From assembly GCA_938048455.1 (NCBI GenBank), contig CALIUY010000033.1, positions 1 through 64,000 on the forward strand: a stretch of DNA of 64,000 bases, written 5' to 3'. The translations under genes were made by a program, and so were the position numbers. Below, one piece after another: positions 49,621-62,100 of the stretch. Position 1 is the first letter of the stretch. Each line of letters starts with the position of its first letter. The notes beneath the pieces are model-generated. The model saw only the letters and a program-made list of their open reading frames with translations, was not told where the DNA came from and searched no databases. The DNA comes from an uncultured Desulfobacterales bacterium. Lineage in GTDB: Bacteria > Desulfobacterota > Desulfobacteria > Desulfobacterales > SpSt-501.

Positions 49621-50920
49621 GACGGCTTCCGCAGGCCCCAGCGCCGGATCTTTCCGTAAAGCGTCGAGCGGTCGATCCCCAGCCGCCGGGCGCTGCGGGT
49701 GATGTTCCAGCCGGACTCCTCGAGGATCCGGCGGATGTGCTCGCGCTCGACCTCCTCCAAGAGCACCGCCGGCCCGGAGGGGGCCGCGGGCCGGGCGGTG
49801 ATCGGCAGATCCTCGGCCCGGATCCAGGGCCCCTTGCCCACCACGACCGCGCGCTCGATCGCGTTCTCCAGCTCCCGGACGTTGCCCGGCCAGTCGTAAA
49901 CCATCATCGCGTCGAGGGCGTCGCGGCCGATGCGCTCGACCGGCCGCCGGGCCTCGAGCGCGTAACGGCGCAGGAAATGCTCCGCCAAGAGCGGGATGTC
50001 CTGCTTGCGGCGGCGCAGCGGCGGCATCGTGATGCGCACGACGTTCAGCCGGTAGAAGAGGTCCCCGCGGAAGCGCCCCTCCCGCACCGCGCGCTCGAGA
50101 TCGAGGTTCGTCGCCGCGACGACGCGGAAGTCGGCCTCGAGCGGCTGGGTTCCCCCGACCCGGTAGAAGACCCCGTCTTCGATCACGCGCAGCAGATCGA
50201 TCTGCGTACGCATGCCGACCTCGCCGATCTCGTCGAGAAACAGGGTTCCGCCGTGGGCCATCTCCAGGCGCCCGCGCTTGGTCTCCTTGGCGTCGGTGAA
50301 GGCCCCCCGCATATGGCCGAAGAGCTCGCTCTCCATGAGCGTTTCGGGGATGGCCGCGCAGTGCACGGCCACGAACGGCCCCTCACGCCGGGCGCTCAGG
50401 CTGTGGACGGCCCGCGCGGCGAGTCCCTTGCCCGTGCCCGTCTCCCCGTCGATCAGCACCGGCGCGTCGGTCGGGGCGACGTCGGCGATCAGCTGGAACA
50501 CCTCCTGCATGGCGGGGGACTGGCCGATCAGGTTTTCGAAGCGCGCCGCCTCGCGCACGCGCTCCCGGAGGTAGAGGGTCTCGCGCGCTTGCTCCTGGCG
50601 GCGGAGCAGGTTCTCGATCACCACCCCCAACTCCTCGGGCTCGAAGGGCTTGAGGAGGTAGTCGGCCGCGCCGTTTTTCATCGCCTCGATGGCGGTCGGG
50701 ATCGAGCCGTAGGCCGTGATCATGATCACCGCGGCGTCGGGGTCGTCCTCCTTCAGGCGCCGCAGCACCTCCAGACCGCTCATGCCTTCGAGCTTGATGT
50801 CGAGCAGCAGGATATCGTAGCGCGCCTCGCGGCATTTCGCGAGCGCCTCCTCGCCGCTCACGGCCGTCGCTACGGTATGGCCGTCGCGCTCGAGCCAGCG
50901 GGCGAGTGACTCGCGCATGA

Positions 50921-52519
<1,599 letters not shown>

Positions 52520-52704
52520 GCGGCCTCGGCGTGGGTTGCGGCTTGCTTTTCGCGCGGTTTTGTGCCATGGCCCGAAGCGGTGCGACCGACCGCCCGGCCT
52601 CGACTTCCGTGGGCGCCCGGGAGGTCCCCTTCGCGTCGCTGGCGGCGTTTCCCCGGAGCGGCTTCCCCCCCGCCGCCGACGCCGGCTGCACCGGGAGGCA
52701 ATCC

Positions 52705-54177
52705 ATGGCCGACGCCGACCGACAAGAGCTTCTGCGGCGCGCCGTCGAGAGCTACCCGCAGCGGCTGCTCGTGATCGCTCCCGATTTCCGGATCCTCGCC
52801 GCAGGCGGCGGGGCGGCGGGTGCCGCGCTTCAGGGGACCTGCCACGAGGCGCTCTTCGAGCGCCGGGAGCCCTGCGAAGGCTGTGCCGTGCAACAGGTGC
52901 TCGAAACCCACCAGCCCGCCTGGAGCCCCCGTTGCGGGGAACTCGAGGAAGCCTCGGAGCGGATCTGCGTCTACGCCTATCCGCTCTTCCGGGAAGGTCG
53001 GCTCGAGGCCGTCGTCGCCCTCGAGATCGAGCCCGCCCCCCGCAGCCTGCTCGAGGAGCAGCTGCGGCGTTCGAACGCCTTTCTGCGCAACCTGATCACC
53101 AGCGCCGTGGACGGGGTCATCGCCGCCGACCGCAAGGGGCGGGTCATCATCTTCAACGACGCGGCCTCCGAGATCTTCGGCTACACGGTCGAGGAGGCGC
53201 TCGCCTCCCTCGACGTGCGGCGGATTTACCCCGACGGGCTCGAGCGCGAGGTCATGCGGCAGCTGCGCAGCCCGGAGCACGGCGGCCGCGGCAAGCTGCG
53301 CTCCTTTCCCGTCGAGGTGCTCCACCGCGACGGGACCCGCATCCCGATCAACCTGAATGCGGCCATCGTTTACGAAGCCGACCGGGAGGTGGCGACGATC
53401 GGCTTCTTCCACGACCTGCGCGAGCGGCTGCGCATGCAGAAGGAGCTCGAGAAGACCCAGCTGCAGCTCCTGCAGGCGGAGAAGATGGCCTCGCTCGGAA
53501 AACTCGCCGCCGGGGTGGCCCACCAGCTGAACAACCCGCTGGGGGGCATCATCCTCTTCGCCAAGCTGATCCTCGAGGAATACGATTTGCCCCCGGCCGT
53601 GCGCGAGGACTTGAACCGGGTGCTGAACGACGCGCAGCGCTGCCGCGACACGGTGAAGGAGCTGCTCGAGTTCACCCGTCAGACCCGGCATCTCATGCGG
53701 CCGCACGACATTCACCAGGCGATCACGCGCACGCTGTTTCTGTTGAAGAGCCAGTCGCTTTTCCACAACATCGAAATCGAGACCCGCTTCGACCCGCAGG
53801 TGCCGCCCGTGACGAGCGACATCCAGCAGCTGAACCATCTCTTCATGAACCTCATCTTGAACGCGGCCCAGGCGATGGCCGGAAACGGCCGGCTGAGCAT
53901 CCGTACGCGGCACCTGCCGGAATCCGGCCGGGTACGGATCGAGGTCGCCGACACCGGGCCGGGGATCCCGCCCGAGGTGCTGCCGCACATCTTCGAGCCT
54001 TTTTTCACGACCAAACCCGAGGGCGAGGGGACGGGGCTCGGCTTGAGCCTCGCTTACGGCATCGTGCAGAACCACGGCGGGGTTCTCTCCGCGGTCAGCG
54101 AACCCGGAAAGGGGGCGACCTTCGTGATCGAGCTTCCCGTAGAACCGGTCCATGGCGGAGGCTCCGGCCGTGAATGA
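52705..54177 (+). CDS. PAS-domain sensor histidine kinase
   Basis: LAAGVAHQLNNPLGGIILFAKLI; GTGLGLSLAYGIVQNHGG; GGGAGG-like RBS before ATG 52705. Confidence 0.92.
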   Translation: MADADRQELLRRAVESYPQRLLVIAPDFRILAAGGGAAGAALQGTCHEALFERREPCEGCAVQQVLETHQPAWSPRCGELEEASERICVYAYPLFREGRLEAVVALEIEPAPRSLLEEQLRRSNAFLRNLITSAVDGVIAADRKGRVIIFNDAASEIFGYTVEEALASLDVRRIYPDGLEREVMRQLRSPEHGGRGKLRSFPVEVLHRDGTRIPINLNAAIVYEADREVATIGFFHDLRERLRMQKELEKTQLQLLQAEKMASLGKLAAGVAHQLNNPLGGIILFAKLILEEYDLPPAVREDLNRVLNDAQRCRDTVKELLEFTRQTRHLMRPHDIHQAITRTLFLLKSQSLFHNIEIETRFDPQVPPVTSDIQQLNHLFMNLILNAAQAMAGNGRLSIRTRHLPESGRVRIEVADTGPGIPPEVLPHIFEPFFTTKPEGEGTGLGLSLAYGIVQNHGGVLSAVSEPGKGATFVIELPVEPVHGGGSGRE

Positions 54178-55699
54178 ATCCGCAAACGAACTGACGATTC
54201 TCATCGCCGACGATGAGGCGGACATCCGCGCGGGTGCCGAGCGGATCCTCACCCGGGCGGGCTACCGCGTCGTTCAGGCCGCCCGCGGCGACGAGGCGCA
54301 GGAACTCGTGGAGGCCCTGCGGCCCGACCTCGTGCTGCTCGACCTCAAGATGCCCGGTCGGGACGGCATGGAGGTTCTGCAATTCATCCGCGAGCGCCAC
54401 CCCGCGATCCTGGTCGTCATCATCACCGGCTATGCCACGGTGGAGGCGGCGATCGAGGCCATGAAGCGGGGGGCCTACGATTTCATCCCCAAACCCTTTG
54501 AGCCCGATCAGCTGCGCCTCGTCGTCAAGCGCACCGCGGACAAGATCCGGCTCTCGCGCGAGGCGGAAAAGCTCGAAGAAGAGCGTCGCCGCACGCTTGC
54601 CGACCTCGACACCGAGAAAAGCCGCGTGCGCACGATCGTCGAGTCGCTCCCCGACGGAGTGCTGGTGACGAACTCCGCCGGCCGCGTCGTGCTGATCAAC
54701 CCCGCCTGCCGTCGGCTGCTCCAGCTGGGCGAGGAGGTGAAGCCCGGAGGCCCGGTCTCCGATTTTCTCCCGGACGAAGCCTGCTGCCGGGCGATCACCG
54801 AGCTTTCCCGCGGGGCGATCGTGGATTTCGAGGACCTGCCCGCGATCGAGTTCGCCCTGGCCGACGGCAAATACGTTCGCGCCCGGGCGCGGCCGATCCG
54901 CGGCGAGCGCCACGAGTGCCTCGGGGCCGTGGTCAACTTGGTCGACATCACCACCCTCAAGATCGTCGATCGGCTGAAGTCCGAGTTCGTCTCCAAGGTC
55001 TCCCACGAGCTGCGCTCGCCGCTCTCCACGATCCACGAGCAGCTCGCCACCGTGATCGGCGACCTGGTCGACCGCGCCCCCCCCCAGGACCAGCACATCC
55101 TCGCCCGCGCCAAGGAGAAGACCCGCGGGCTGATCTCGCTGATCAACGATCTCCTCGACCTCTCGCGGATCGACGAGGGGTTGATCTGCCGGGAGCCGCG
55201 CCCCGTCGTTCTCGAGGACATCCTGCGCGGGGTCGTCGATTTTCTGCTGCCCAAGGCCGAGGGCAAGCGCCAGGAACTCCGGCTTCACCTGCCCGATGGG
55301 CCCCTGCCGCAGGTCCACGCCGACCCCATCGCCCTCGAGAGCATCTTCGGCAACCTGATCGTGAACGCGATCACCTACACGCCCGAGGGGGGGCGCATCG
55401 AGGTCGTCGCCGAGCCGGCGGGGATGAACATCCGTGTCGCCGTGACCGACAACGGCATCGGGATCCCCGAGCAGCACCTGGGACGGATTTTCGAGCGCTT
55501 CTACCGCGTGAAGGACGAGGCCACGCGCCACATCACCGGAACCGGGCTCGGACTGCCGATCGTCAAAGGGCTGCTCGACGCGCTGGGCGGCATGATCGAG
55601 GTCCGGAGCACGCCGGGCGAAGGCTCGGTCTTCACCGTGCTGCTCCCCGTGGCGCCGCAGGCGCCCGCGACGGCCGTCCCCGCGGCCCGTCACGCTTGA
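54152..55699 (+). CDS. Receiver-PAS-histidine kinase hybrid
   Basis: ILIADDEADIRAGAERIL...VLLDLKMPGRDG; FVSKVSHELRSPLSTIHEQLATV; GTGLGLPIVKGLLDALGG. Confidence 0.93.
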   Translation: MAEAPAVNESANELTILIADDEADIRAGAERILTRAGYRVVQAARGDEAQELVEALRPDLVLLDLKMPGRDGMEVLQFIRERHPAILVVIITGYATVEAAIEAMKRGAYDFIPKPFEPDQLRLVVKRTADKIRLSREAEKLEEERRRTLADLDTEKSRVRTIVESLPDGVLVTNSAGRVVLINPACRRLLQLGEEVKPGGPVSDFLPDEACCRAITELSRGAIVDFEDLPAIEFALADGKYVRARARPIRGERHECLGAVVNLVDITTLKIVDRLKSEFVSKVSHELRSPLSTIHEQLATVIGDLVDRAPPQDQHILARAKEKTRGLISLINDLLDLSRIDEGLICREPRPVVLEDILRGVVDFLLPKAEGKRQELRLHLPDGPLPQVHADPIALESIFGNLIVNAITYTPEGGRIEVVAEPAGMNIRVAVTDNGIGIPEQHLGRIFERFYRVKDEATRHITGTGLGLPIVKGLLDALGGMIEVRSTPGEGSVFTVLLPVAPQAPATAVPAARHA

Positions 55700-55709
55700 A
55701 AGCGCACCC

Positions 55710-56552
55710 TCAGGGCCGCCCCCCCGGTGCACAGGCCCCGGCCGGAGCGAGCCCCTGAAGGAACTCCTCGGGGGGAACGAGCAGCCCCGTCCACAGGTGC
55801 AGCGACCGCCGGGCCTGGAAGGCGAGCGGCAGCAGGCCGTCGAGAAAGGCGATGCCCTCGGCCGCGGCTTTCTCGCGCCAGAAGTTGCGCCTTCGCCCGT
55901 AGTTCAGGTCGAGCAGAAGCCGGCAGGCGCCGAGATCCAGGCCCTGGACGAGCGCGCAAAGTTCGGCGGATTCTTCGGGGCTCGAGGCCGAGGTCGCGTT
56001 GACGACGATCTCCGCCGGCAGGCGGATGCCGCGCAGCATCTCGAGCGACAGGCCGCGGCCGCCGAAACGCTCGGTGATCGCGCGCGCTTTCTCCAGGCGT
56101 CGTCCGGCCACCCAGAGCTCGCCCGCCCGAAGCCAGCTCAAGATGAAGGCCGCGGTGCGGGCGGCCCCCCCCGTGCCGAAGACGAGGGCCGTTTTGCCCT
56201 CGACCGCGAAGCCCGCCGCCCCCAGGGCGTCCATGATCCCGATTGCGTTCGTGTTGTATCCTTTCAGCCGGCGGCCGTCACGGACCAGGGTGTTGATCGC
56301 CCCGATCACCCGCGCCCCCTCGGAGAGGTCGTCGAGATGGGCGATCACCGCCTCTTTGTAAGGTGCGGTCACGTTCGCCCCGGCGATGTTCAGCGCCCGC
56401 AGCCCCTGCAGCGCTCCCCCGAGATCCTCGGGTTCCACGGCAAAGGGGACATAGACGGCATGAATCCCCTGACGCCGCAGCACGGCCGAGAACATGGCGG
56501 GCGAGCGCGACTGGTAAGCCCTCTGGTCGCTCAGGATGCAATAGACTTTCAT
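55710..56552 (-). CDS. Shikimate dehydrogenase-family protein (AroE-like)
   Basis: SRSPAMFSAVLRRQGI; GANVTAPYKEAVI; GAINTLVRDGRRLKGYNTNAIG; VFGTGGAARTAAF. Confidence 0.85.
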   Translation of the reverse strand: MKVYCILSDQRAYQSRSPAMFSAVLRRQGIHAVYVPFAVEPEDLGGALQGLRALNIAGANVTAPYKEAVIAHLDDLSEGARVIGAINTLVRDGRRLKGYNTNAIGIMDALGAAGFAVEGKTALVFGTGGAARTAAFILSWLRAGELWVAGRRLEKARAITERFGGRGLSLEMLRGIRLPAEIVVNATSASSPEESAELCALVQGLDLGACRLLLDLNYGRRRNFWREKAAAEGIAFLDGLLPLAFQARRSLHLWTGLLVPPEEFLQGLAPAGACAPGGRP

Positions 56553-56627
56553 CGGCCTGCCCCCGAGCCCGAGGAAAGCGGGCGAAACCCGCCGCAGCCG
56601 CCTGCGGCGGCCCCGTGCGCCGGAGGT

Positions 56628-57020
56628 TCAGCTCAGGGCGAGCAGCCGCTTCAGGCTCCGGGTGATGTCCTGGGCCGAGGCCGGCTTGGCGATGTAGTCG
56701 TCGGCCTCGGTCGCCATGCCGTCCGCGTGGCTGTAGCGCGTCGAGGTGACGTGCGAGGCGACCGCGGTCAGCAGCACGATCGGGATGTTGCAGAATTTCG
56801 GATCGCGCTTGAGCTCGCGGCAGACCGCGTAGCCGTCCTTCTCGGGCATCATCACGTCGAGCACGATGGCATCGGGAGGGTCGCGACGCACCTTCTCCAG
56901 GCACTCGACCCCGTTGTAGGCGAGGTCCACCCGGAAGCCCTCCTTTTCCAGATTGCCCTGAACGAGCGCGGCGAAGTCCACCTCGTCGTCCACCACGAGG
57001 ATTTTTCGGGGTTCGGTCAT
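56628..57020 (-). CDS. Single-domain response regulator
   Basis: KILVVDDEVDFAALVQGNLEKEGF...AIVLDVMMPEKDGYAVCRELK...YIAKPASAQDI. Confidence 0.92.
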   Translation of the reverse strand: MTEPRKILVVDDEVDFAALVQGNLEKEGFRVDLAYNGVECLEKVRRDPPDAIVLDVMMPEKDGYAVCRELKRDPKFCNIPIVLLTAVASHVTSTRYSHADGMATEADDYIAKPASAQDITRSLKRLLALS

Positions 57021-57069
57021 GGGGCACCTCCTGACGGGGAAACGACCCCTTGCGGGATCGATGAAACGC

Positions 57070-58002
57070 TCAGCAAAGGGCCGGCCGCGGGGCGAGCCCC
57101 GCCCGCTCCACGATTTCCGGCACCCGCTCCTCCCATTCGATCGCCATGATGTGGAAACCGGCGATCCCGGGGACTTCCTTCAGACGTTGGATGGTTTCGA
57201 CGCACAAGCGGATTCCCTCCTCGGCCTGCCGGTCCTTGGGCACGCTCGCCATGCGCTTGACGACCTCGTCGGGCACGTCCATCCCCGGGACTTTGTTTTT
57301 CATGTAGCGCGCCATCCCCGCCGACTTGAGGGGGGTCACCCCGGCGAGGATGAAGGCCTGCTCGTGCAGGCCACGGTCGCGGACCCCCTGCATCCAGCGC
57401 TCGAAGCGCTCCACGTTGTAGATGCACTGCGTCTGGATGAATTCGGCTCCGGCGGCGATCTTCTTGGCGAGCCGCGGGACGCGGATCTCGAAGGGATCGG
57501 CGAACGGATTTTCGGCCGCGCCGACGAACATCGCCGGCGGCCGATCGATCGGATCCCCGCCCAGGAACTTCCCCTCGTCGCGCATGCGGCGCACCGTCTG
57601 GAGAAGCTGCATGGAGTCGAGGTCGAAGACGTTCTGCCCCTGGGCGTGATCGCCGAAGCGCTGGTGGTCGCCCGAGAGGCAGAGAATGTTGTGGATGTCG
57701 AAGGAGGCCGCGCCCAGGATGTCGCTCTGGAGCGCGATGCGGTTTCGGTCCCGCACGACCATCTGCAGCACGGGCTCGAGGCCCAGGAGCTTCAGCCGGA
57801 TGCAGGCGGCGAGGCTGCACAGGCGGCAGACCGAGGTCTGGTTGTCGGTGATGTTGATCGCATCGACGTGGTGGCGGATGGTTTCGGCCTTCTCCACGAG
57901 GTGGCCGATGGCGCTGCCCCGGGGCGGGCCGCACTCCGAGGTGACGGCGAGGTGCCCGGCGCGCAGGATCTTCTCCAGTCGGCTCGGCGTCTTCGCGTTC
58001 AT
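57070..58002 (-). CDS. metF: Methylenetetrahydrofolate reductase (MetF)
   Basis: LAVTSECGPPRGSAIGHLVEKAETIRHHVDAINITDNQTSVCRL; GAEFIQTQCIYNVERFERWM; ILAGVTPLKSAGMARYMKNKVPGMDVPDEVVKRM. Confidence 0.93.
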   Translation of the reverse strand: MNAKTPSRLEKILRAGHLAVTSECGPPRGSAIGHLVEKAETIRHHVDAINITDNQTSVCRLCSLAACIRLKLLGLEPVLQMVVRDRNRIALQSDILGAASFDIHNILCLSGDHQRFGDHAQGQNVFDLDSMQLLQTVRRMRDEGKFLGGDPIDRPPAMFVGAAENPFADPFEIRVPRLAKKIAAGAEFIQTQCIYNVERFERWMQGVRDRGLHEQAFILAGVTPLKSAGMARYMKNKVPGMDVPDEVVKRMASVPKDRQAEEGIRLCVETIQRLKEVPGIAGFHIMAIEWEERVPEIVERAGLAPRPALC

Positions 58003-58667
58003 GAGCGCACATCCTCCCGGACCACCTTGCGGGGTCCGCCCGCGCGGTCCTTGGACCAGTCCTTCACCGGGATCAGCCGTTCGTAGTCCTCCATCCGTCC
58101 GAGCGCCTTGAGCCGGTCGATGATCAGCTGCCAGGCGCAGTCCACCTCCGGGCCGAGCTCGCACTTGCCGGCGCTCGAGCCGCCGCAGGGGCCGTTCAGG
58201 AGGCGCTTGGCGCAGCGCGCCACGGGGCAGACCGCGCCGGTGAGGGCCAGCAGACACTGGCCGCAGCCCTGGCAGCGCTCGGCCCAGACCCCGCGCTCGA
58301 GGGCCGCCCCCATGAAGCAGGTGTTCACCCCCGGGTAGACCGGCTTCGAGGGGTAGCGCTCGGCGGTGAATTGGATGCCCACCCCGCAGGCGAGCGAGAC
58401 GACGGCATCGTAGGCGTCGATCGTGTCGCGGAGCTCGTCGAGATACTCCGGATCGCACTGGCGCTCGAGGGTGCGCTCGCCGACGTTCACTTCGCGCCCC
58501 TCCTTGGCGAAGAGCAGGCGCAGGGCCGAGGCGAGCATCCCCACCTCCTTCTTGCCCCCGGCTTCACAGACCGTGACGCACTCGTTGCAGCCGAGCACCA
58601 GCACGCTGCGGGCGCCTTCGAGCCAGGGCAGGATCTCCTCGATCGGTTTGCGTTCGGCGACGATCAT
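57999..58667 (-). CDS. metV: Methylenetetrahydrofolate reductase C-terminal zinc-domain subunit (MetV)
   Basis: VLVLGCNECVTVCEAGGKKEV; CQGCGQCLLALTGAVCPVARCAKRLLNGPCGGSSAGKCEL. Confidence 0.92.
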   Translation of the reverse strand: MIVAERKPIEEILPWLEGARSVLVLGCNECVTVCEAGGKKEVGMLASALRLLFAKEGREVNVGERTLERQCDPEYLDELRDTIDAYDAVVSLACGVGIQFTAERYPSKPVYPGVNTCFMGAALERGVWAERCQGCGQCLLALTGAVCPVARCAKRLLNGPCGGSSAGKCELGPEVDCAWQLIIDRLKALGRMEDYERLIPVKDWSKDRAGGPRKVVREDVRS

Positions 58668-59140
58668 GGGCGGATCACCTCCTTGCCTGGCGTTTCCGAG
58701 GCGGTCGGGACGGCCGGGGGCCGGCGGGGGCGGCCGACCGGGTTGGGACCGGCGGCGAGGACCGCCTCGTGGATTTCGCGCGCGGCCTTCACGAAGAGGG
58801 GGGCGTCGCTCGAGGAGAGGTTCACCATGCGCAACCGTTCGCCCCCGATCCCGAGGCGTTCGAGGAGACCGGCGACCTCCGCGACGCGTTTGCGGGCGCG
58901 GAAGTTCCCGCTCTGGTAATGGCAGTCCCCCTCACGGCAGCCCACGACGATCACGCCGTCGGCGCCGCGCTCGAAGCAGCGCATGAGGTGAAGCGCGTCG
59001 ACTTTTCCCGTGCAGGGGACGCGGATGATCTTGATCGATTCCGGGTACCCCAGGCGCATCGAACCTGCCAGGTCCGCGGCGGTGTAGCCTCAGTAGTTGC
59101 AGCAGAAGGCCACGATCACCGGCTCGAAGGGTGCGCTCAT
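58664..59140 (-). CDS. mvhD: MvhD-family hydrogenase iron-sulfur subunit, predicted selenoprotein (UGA = Sec17 at 59090-59092)
   Basis: Read-through gives MSAPFEPVIVAFCCNY-U-GYTAADLAGSMRLGYPESIKIIRVPCTGKVDALHLMRCFERGADGVIVVGCREGDCHYQSGN; 159 codons, uninterrupted apart from the UGA. Confidence 0.9.
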
Positions 59141-59154
59141 CGGCGTTCCTCCCG

Positions 59155-62100
59155 TCATCCCAGGGCGTCCATCAGGGCGTCGACCTTGGCGAGCAGCTGC
59201 TCGTCCTCGTACCAGTTCAATTCGATTGCTTTCGCCGGGCACTCGGCGGCACAGATGCCGCAGCCGTGGCAGAGCGCCTCGTCGATTTCGCTCACCCCCT
59301 CGGCGTTGATCCGCGGCACGCGGTAGGGACAAGCGCGCACGCAGACGAGGCAGGCCGCGCAACGCTCGGCGTCGACCCGGGCGGTGACCGCGGAGAGCGT
59401 GAGCTCCCGCTGCGCCAGGAAGGTGACGGCGCGCGAGGCCGCGGCTTGACCCTGGGCGATCGCTTCCGTCAGCAGCTGCGGGCTGTGGGCGGTGCCGCAG
59501 AGGAACAGTCCCTCGGTCGCCAGTTCCACGGGCCGGAGCTTGACGTGAGCCTCCTGGAGGTGGCCCTCGGGGGTGCGGCCGAACTTGACGATCGAGGCGA
59601 GCTCCTCGGTGTCCGAGGGCGTCATCCCGGCCGAGAGGACGACCGCGTCGGCCTCGGCCTCGACTTCGCGGCCGAGGACGGGATCCGCAAAGCGCACGGC
59701 GAGCCTCTCCCCGCGCTCCTCGATCCGGGGCGGCCGCTCGGGCTCGAAGCGGGTGAACAGCACCCCCAGGCTGCGCGCCTCGCGGTAGGCCTCCTCGAGC
59801 AGACCGTAGGTGCGGATGTCGCGGTAGAGGATCCATACCCGGCATTCCGGATCGCGCCGCTTGAGGGCGATCGCATGCTTGATCGCCCCCTGGCAGCACA
59901 CCCGCGAGCAGTTCGGGTTCTTCTCGTTGCGCGAGCCGACGCACTGGATCATGACCACGCAGCCCCAGGAGTCGACGCTGCCGCCGTGGAGGCGGTCGCC
60001 CAGCTCGAGCTGGGTCATCAGCCGGGGGTGGCGGCCGTAGAGGGGTTCCTCGGGGCGGATCTCGACGGCGCCGGTGGCGAGCACGAGGACCCCGTGGTCG
60101 ATCCGGCGCTCGTAGAGGCCCGGGCCGACCAACAGTTCGGTCGTGAAGTTGCCTTTGAAGCCGCCGAAGCCGACGACGAGCGCCCGGGTGAGGACCTGGA
60201 TGCGCGGGTGGCTCTGCACGCGGGAGACGAGTTCGGCGAGGTAGGGCTGGACTTCCCAGCCCTCGATCGTCGTGTGCAGCCGCCGGGCCATGCCCCCCAG
60301 CCGCTCCTCCTTTTCCACGACCACGACCTCGTAGCCCTGCTCGGCGATCGTGAGCGCCGCGTTCAGCCCCGCCACCCCGCCGCCGACGACGAGCGCCCGC
60401 GGGTGGACCGAGATCCGCTTCTCCCGGAGCGGCCGCAGGGTGCGGGCGCGGGCGACCGCCATGGCGACGAGCTCCTTCGCCTTGGCCGTCGCCCGGGCCG
60501 GGGACGGCGCGTGCACCCAGGAGTCCTGGTTGCGGATGTTGGCCATTTCGAGGAGGTACTTGTTGAGACCCACGGCGACCAGGCTCTCCTGGAAGATCGG
60601 CTCGTGGGTCTTGGGCGAGCAGGCGGCGACGACGATGCGGTTGAGACGGTGCTCGGCGATCGCCTGCTTCATCTGCTCCTGCGCGTCCTGGCTGCAGGTG
60701 AAGAGGCTGCGCCCGGTGAAGACGACCCCGGGCAGGCCGGAGGCGAAGGCGGCGACCGCCTCCACGTCCACCACCCCGGCGATGTTGACGCCGCAGTGGC
60801 AGACGAAGACCCCGATGCGCGGCGGCCCCTCCGCCAGGTCGCTCTCGGGCGGAGGGGCGGCCGCGGAGACGAGCCGGAAGCGCGCCGGGGCGAGCAGCGC
60901 TCCGGCCAGCCCCGCGGCCGCGCTCGCCTCGGCGACCGAGGAGGGGATGTCCTTTGGCCCCCGGAAGACGCCGCAGGCGAAGACCCCGGGCCGCGAGGTC
61001 GAAACCGGCGCGAAGGGCGGAGCGACGGCGAAGCGGTAGCGGTCGGTCTCGATCCCCGTCCGGCGGGCGAGCTCGGCCGCCGCCGCCTCGACCTGGAGGC
61101 CGACCGAGAGCACGACGAGATCGAAGGTCTCCTCGGCCGTGCGGCCCTCTTCGGTCACCCAGCGCAGGCGCAGTGCGCGCTCCGGGCCGACCTCCTCGAT
61201 CGAGTGCACACGGGCGGGGATGAAGCGCACGCCGGCCTGGTCCCGCGCCCGGTTCAGGTACTTCTCGTAGTCTTTTCCGAAGCAGCGCAGGTCCATGTAA
61301 AAGACGGCGCAGTCGAGCTCGCCGTGGGCATGCTCCTTGGCGATCATCGCGTCCTTGATCGCGTACATGCAGCACACCGAGGAGCAGTAGCCGTTGCCCG
61401 AACGGTTGATGTCGCGCGAGCCGACGCACTGCAGCCAGGCGATGCGCTTCGGCTCGCGGCCGTCGTAGGGCCGCAGCAGCCGCCCCTGGGTCGGCCCGGA
61501 GGCGGAGAGGATGCGTTCGAACTCGAGGCTGGTCAGAACGTTCGGCGAGCGGCCGTAGAGCAGGACGTCGGCGAAGGGGCCGGGGTCGAAGGGACGGCTT
61601 CCGGGGGCGAGGATGACCGCGCCCACGGAGAGCCTGCGCTCCTGCGGCCGCTCTTCGTGGCGCACGGCTTGCGCGAGACAGGCGGCGACGCACTGCCGAC
61701 ACTCGCAGCAGTAGCCGCAGTTGAGGCATCGCGCGGCCTCGGCGCGGCCCTGCTCTTCGGTGAAGCCGAGCTCCACTTCCTGGAAATTGCCGCGGCGCGC
61801 CGCGGGGGAAAGCTCCCGCATGCGCGCCCGCGCCCGCCGCGGTTCCCCGGGCGGAATCGGCCGGTGGCGCACCTCCCCCGGCGCGACGGGCTCGCGGCCC
61901 CGGGCGAGGTCGGCCCCGTCGAGAAAGCGCACGATCGAGAGGGCGGCCTCCTTGCCGGCGGCCACGGCGCCGATCGCCACCCAGGGGCCGGTCACGAGGT
62001 CGCCGCCGGCGAACACGCCGGGGATTCCGGTCGCGTAGGTGACCGGGTCGGCCTCGAGCGTCCCCCAGCGGGAAACGGAGAGGCCCGGCACGCGCTCCAG

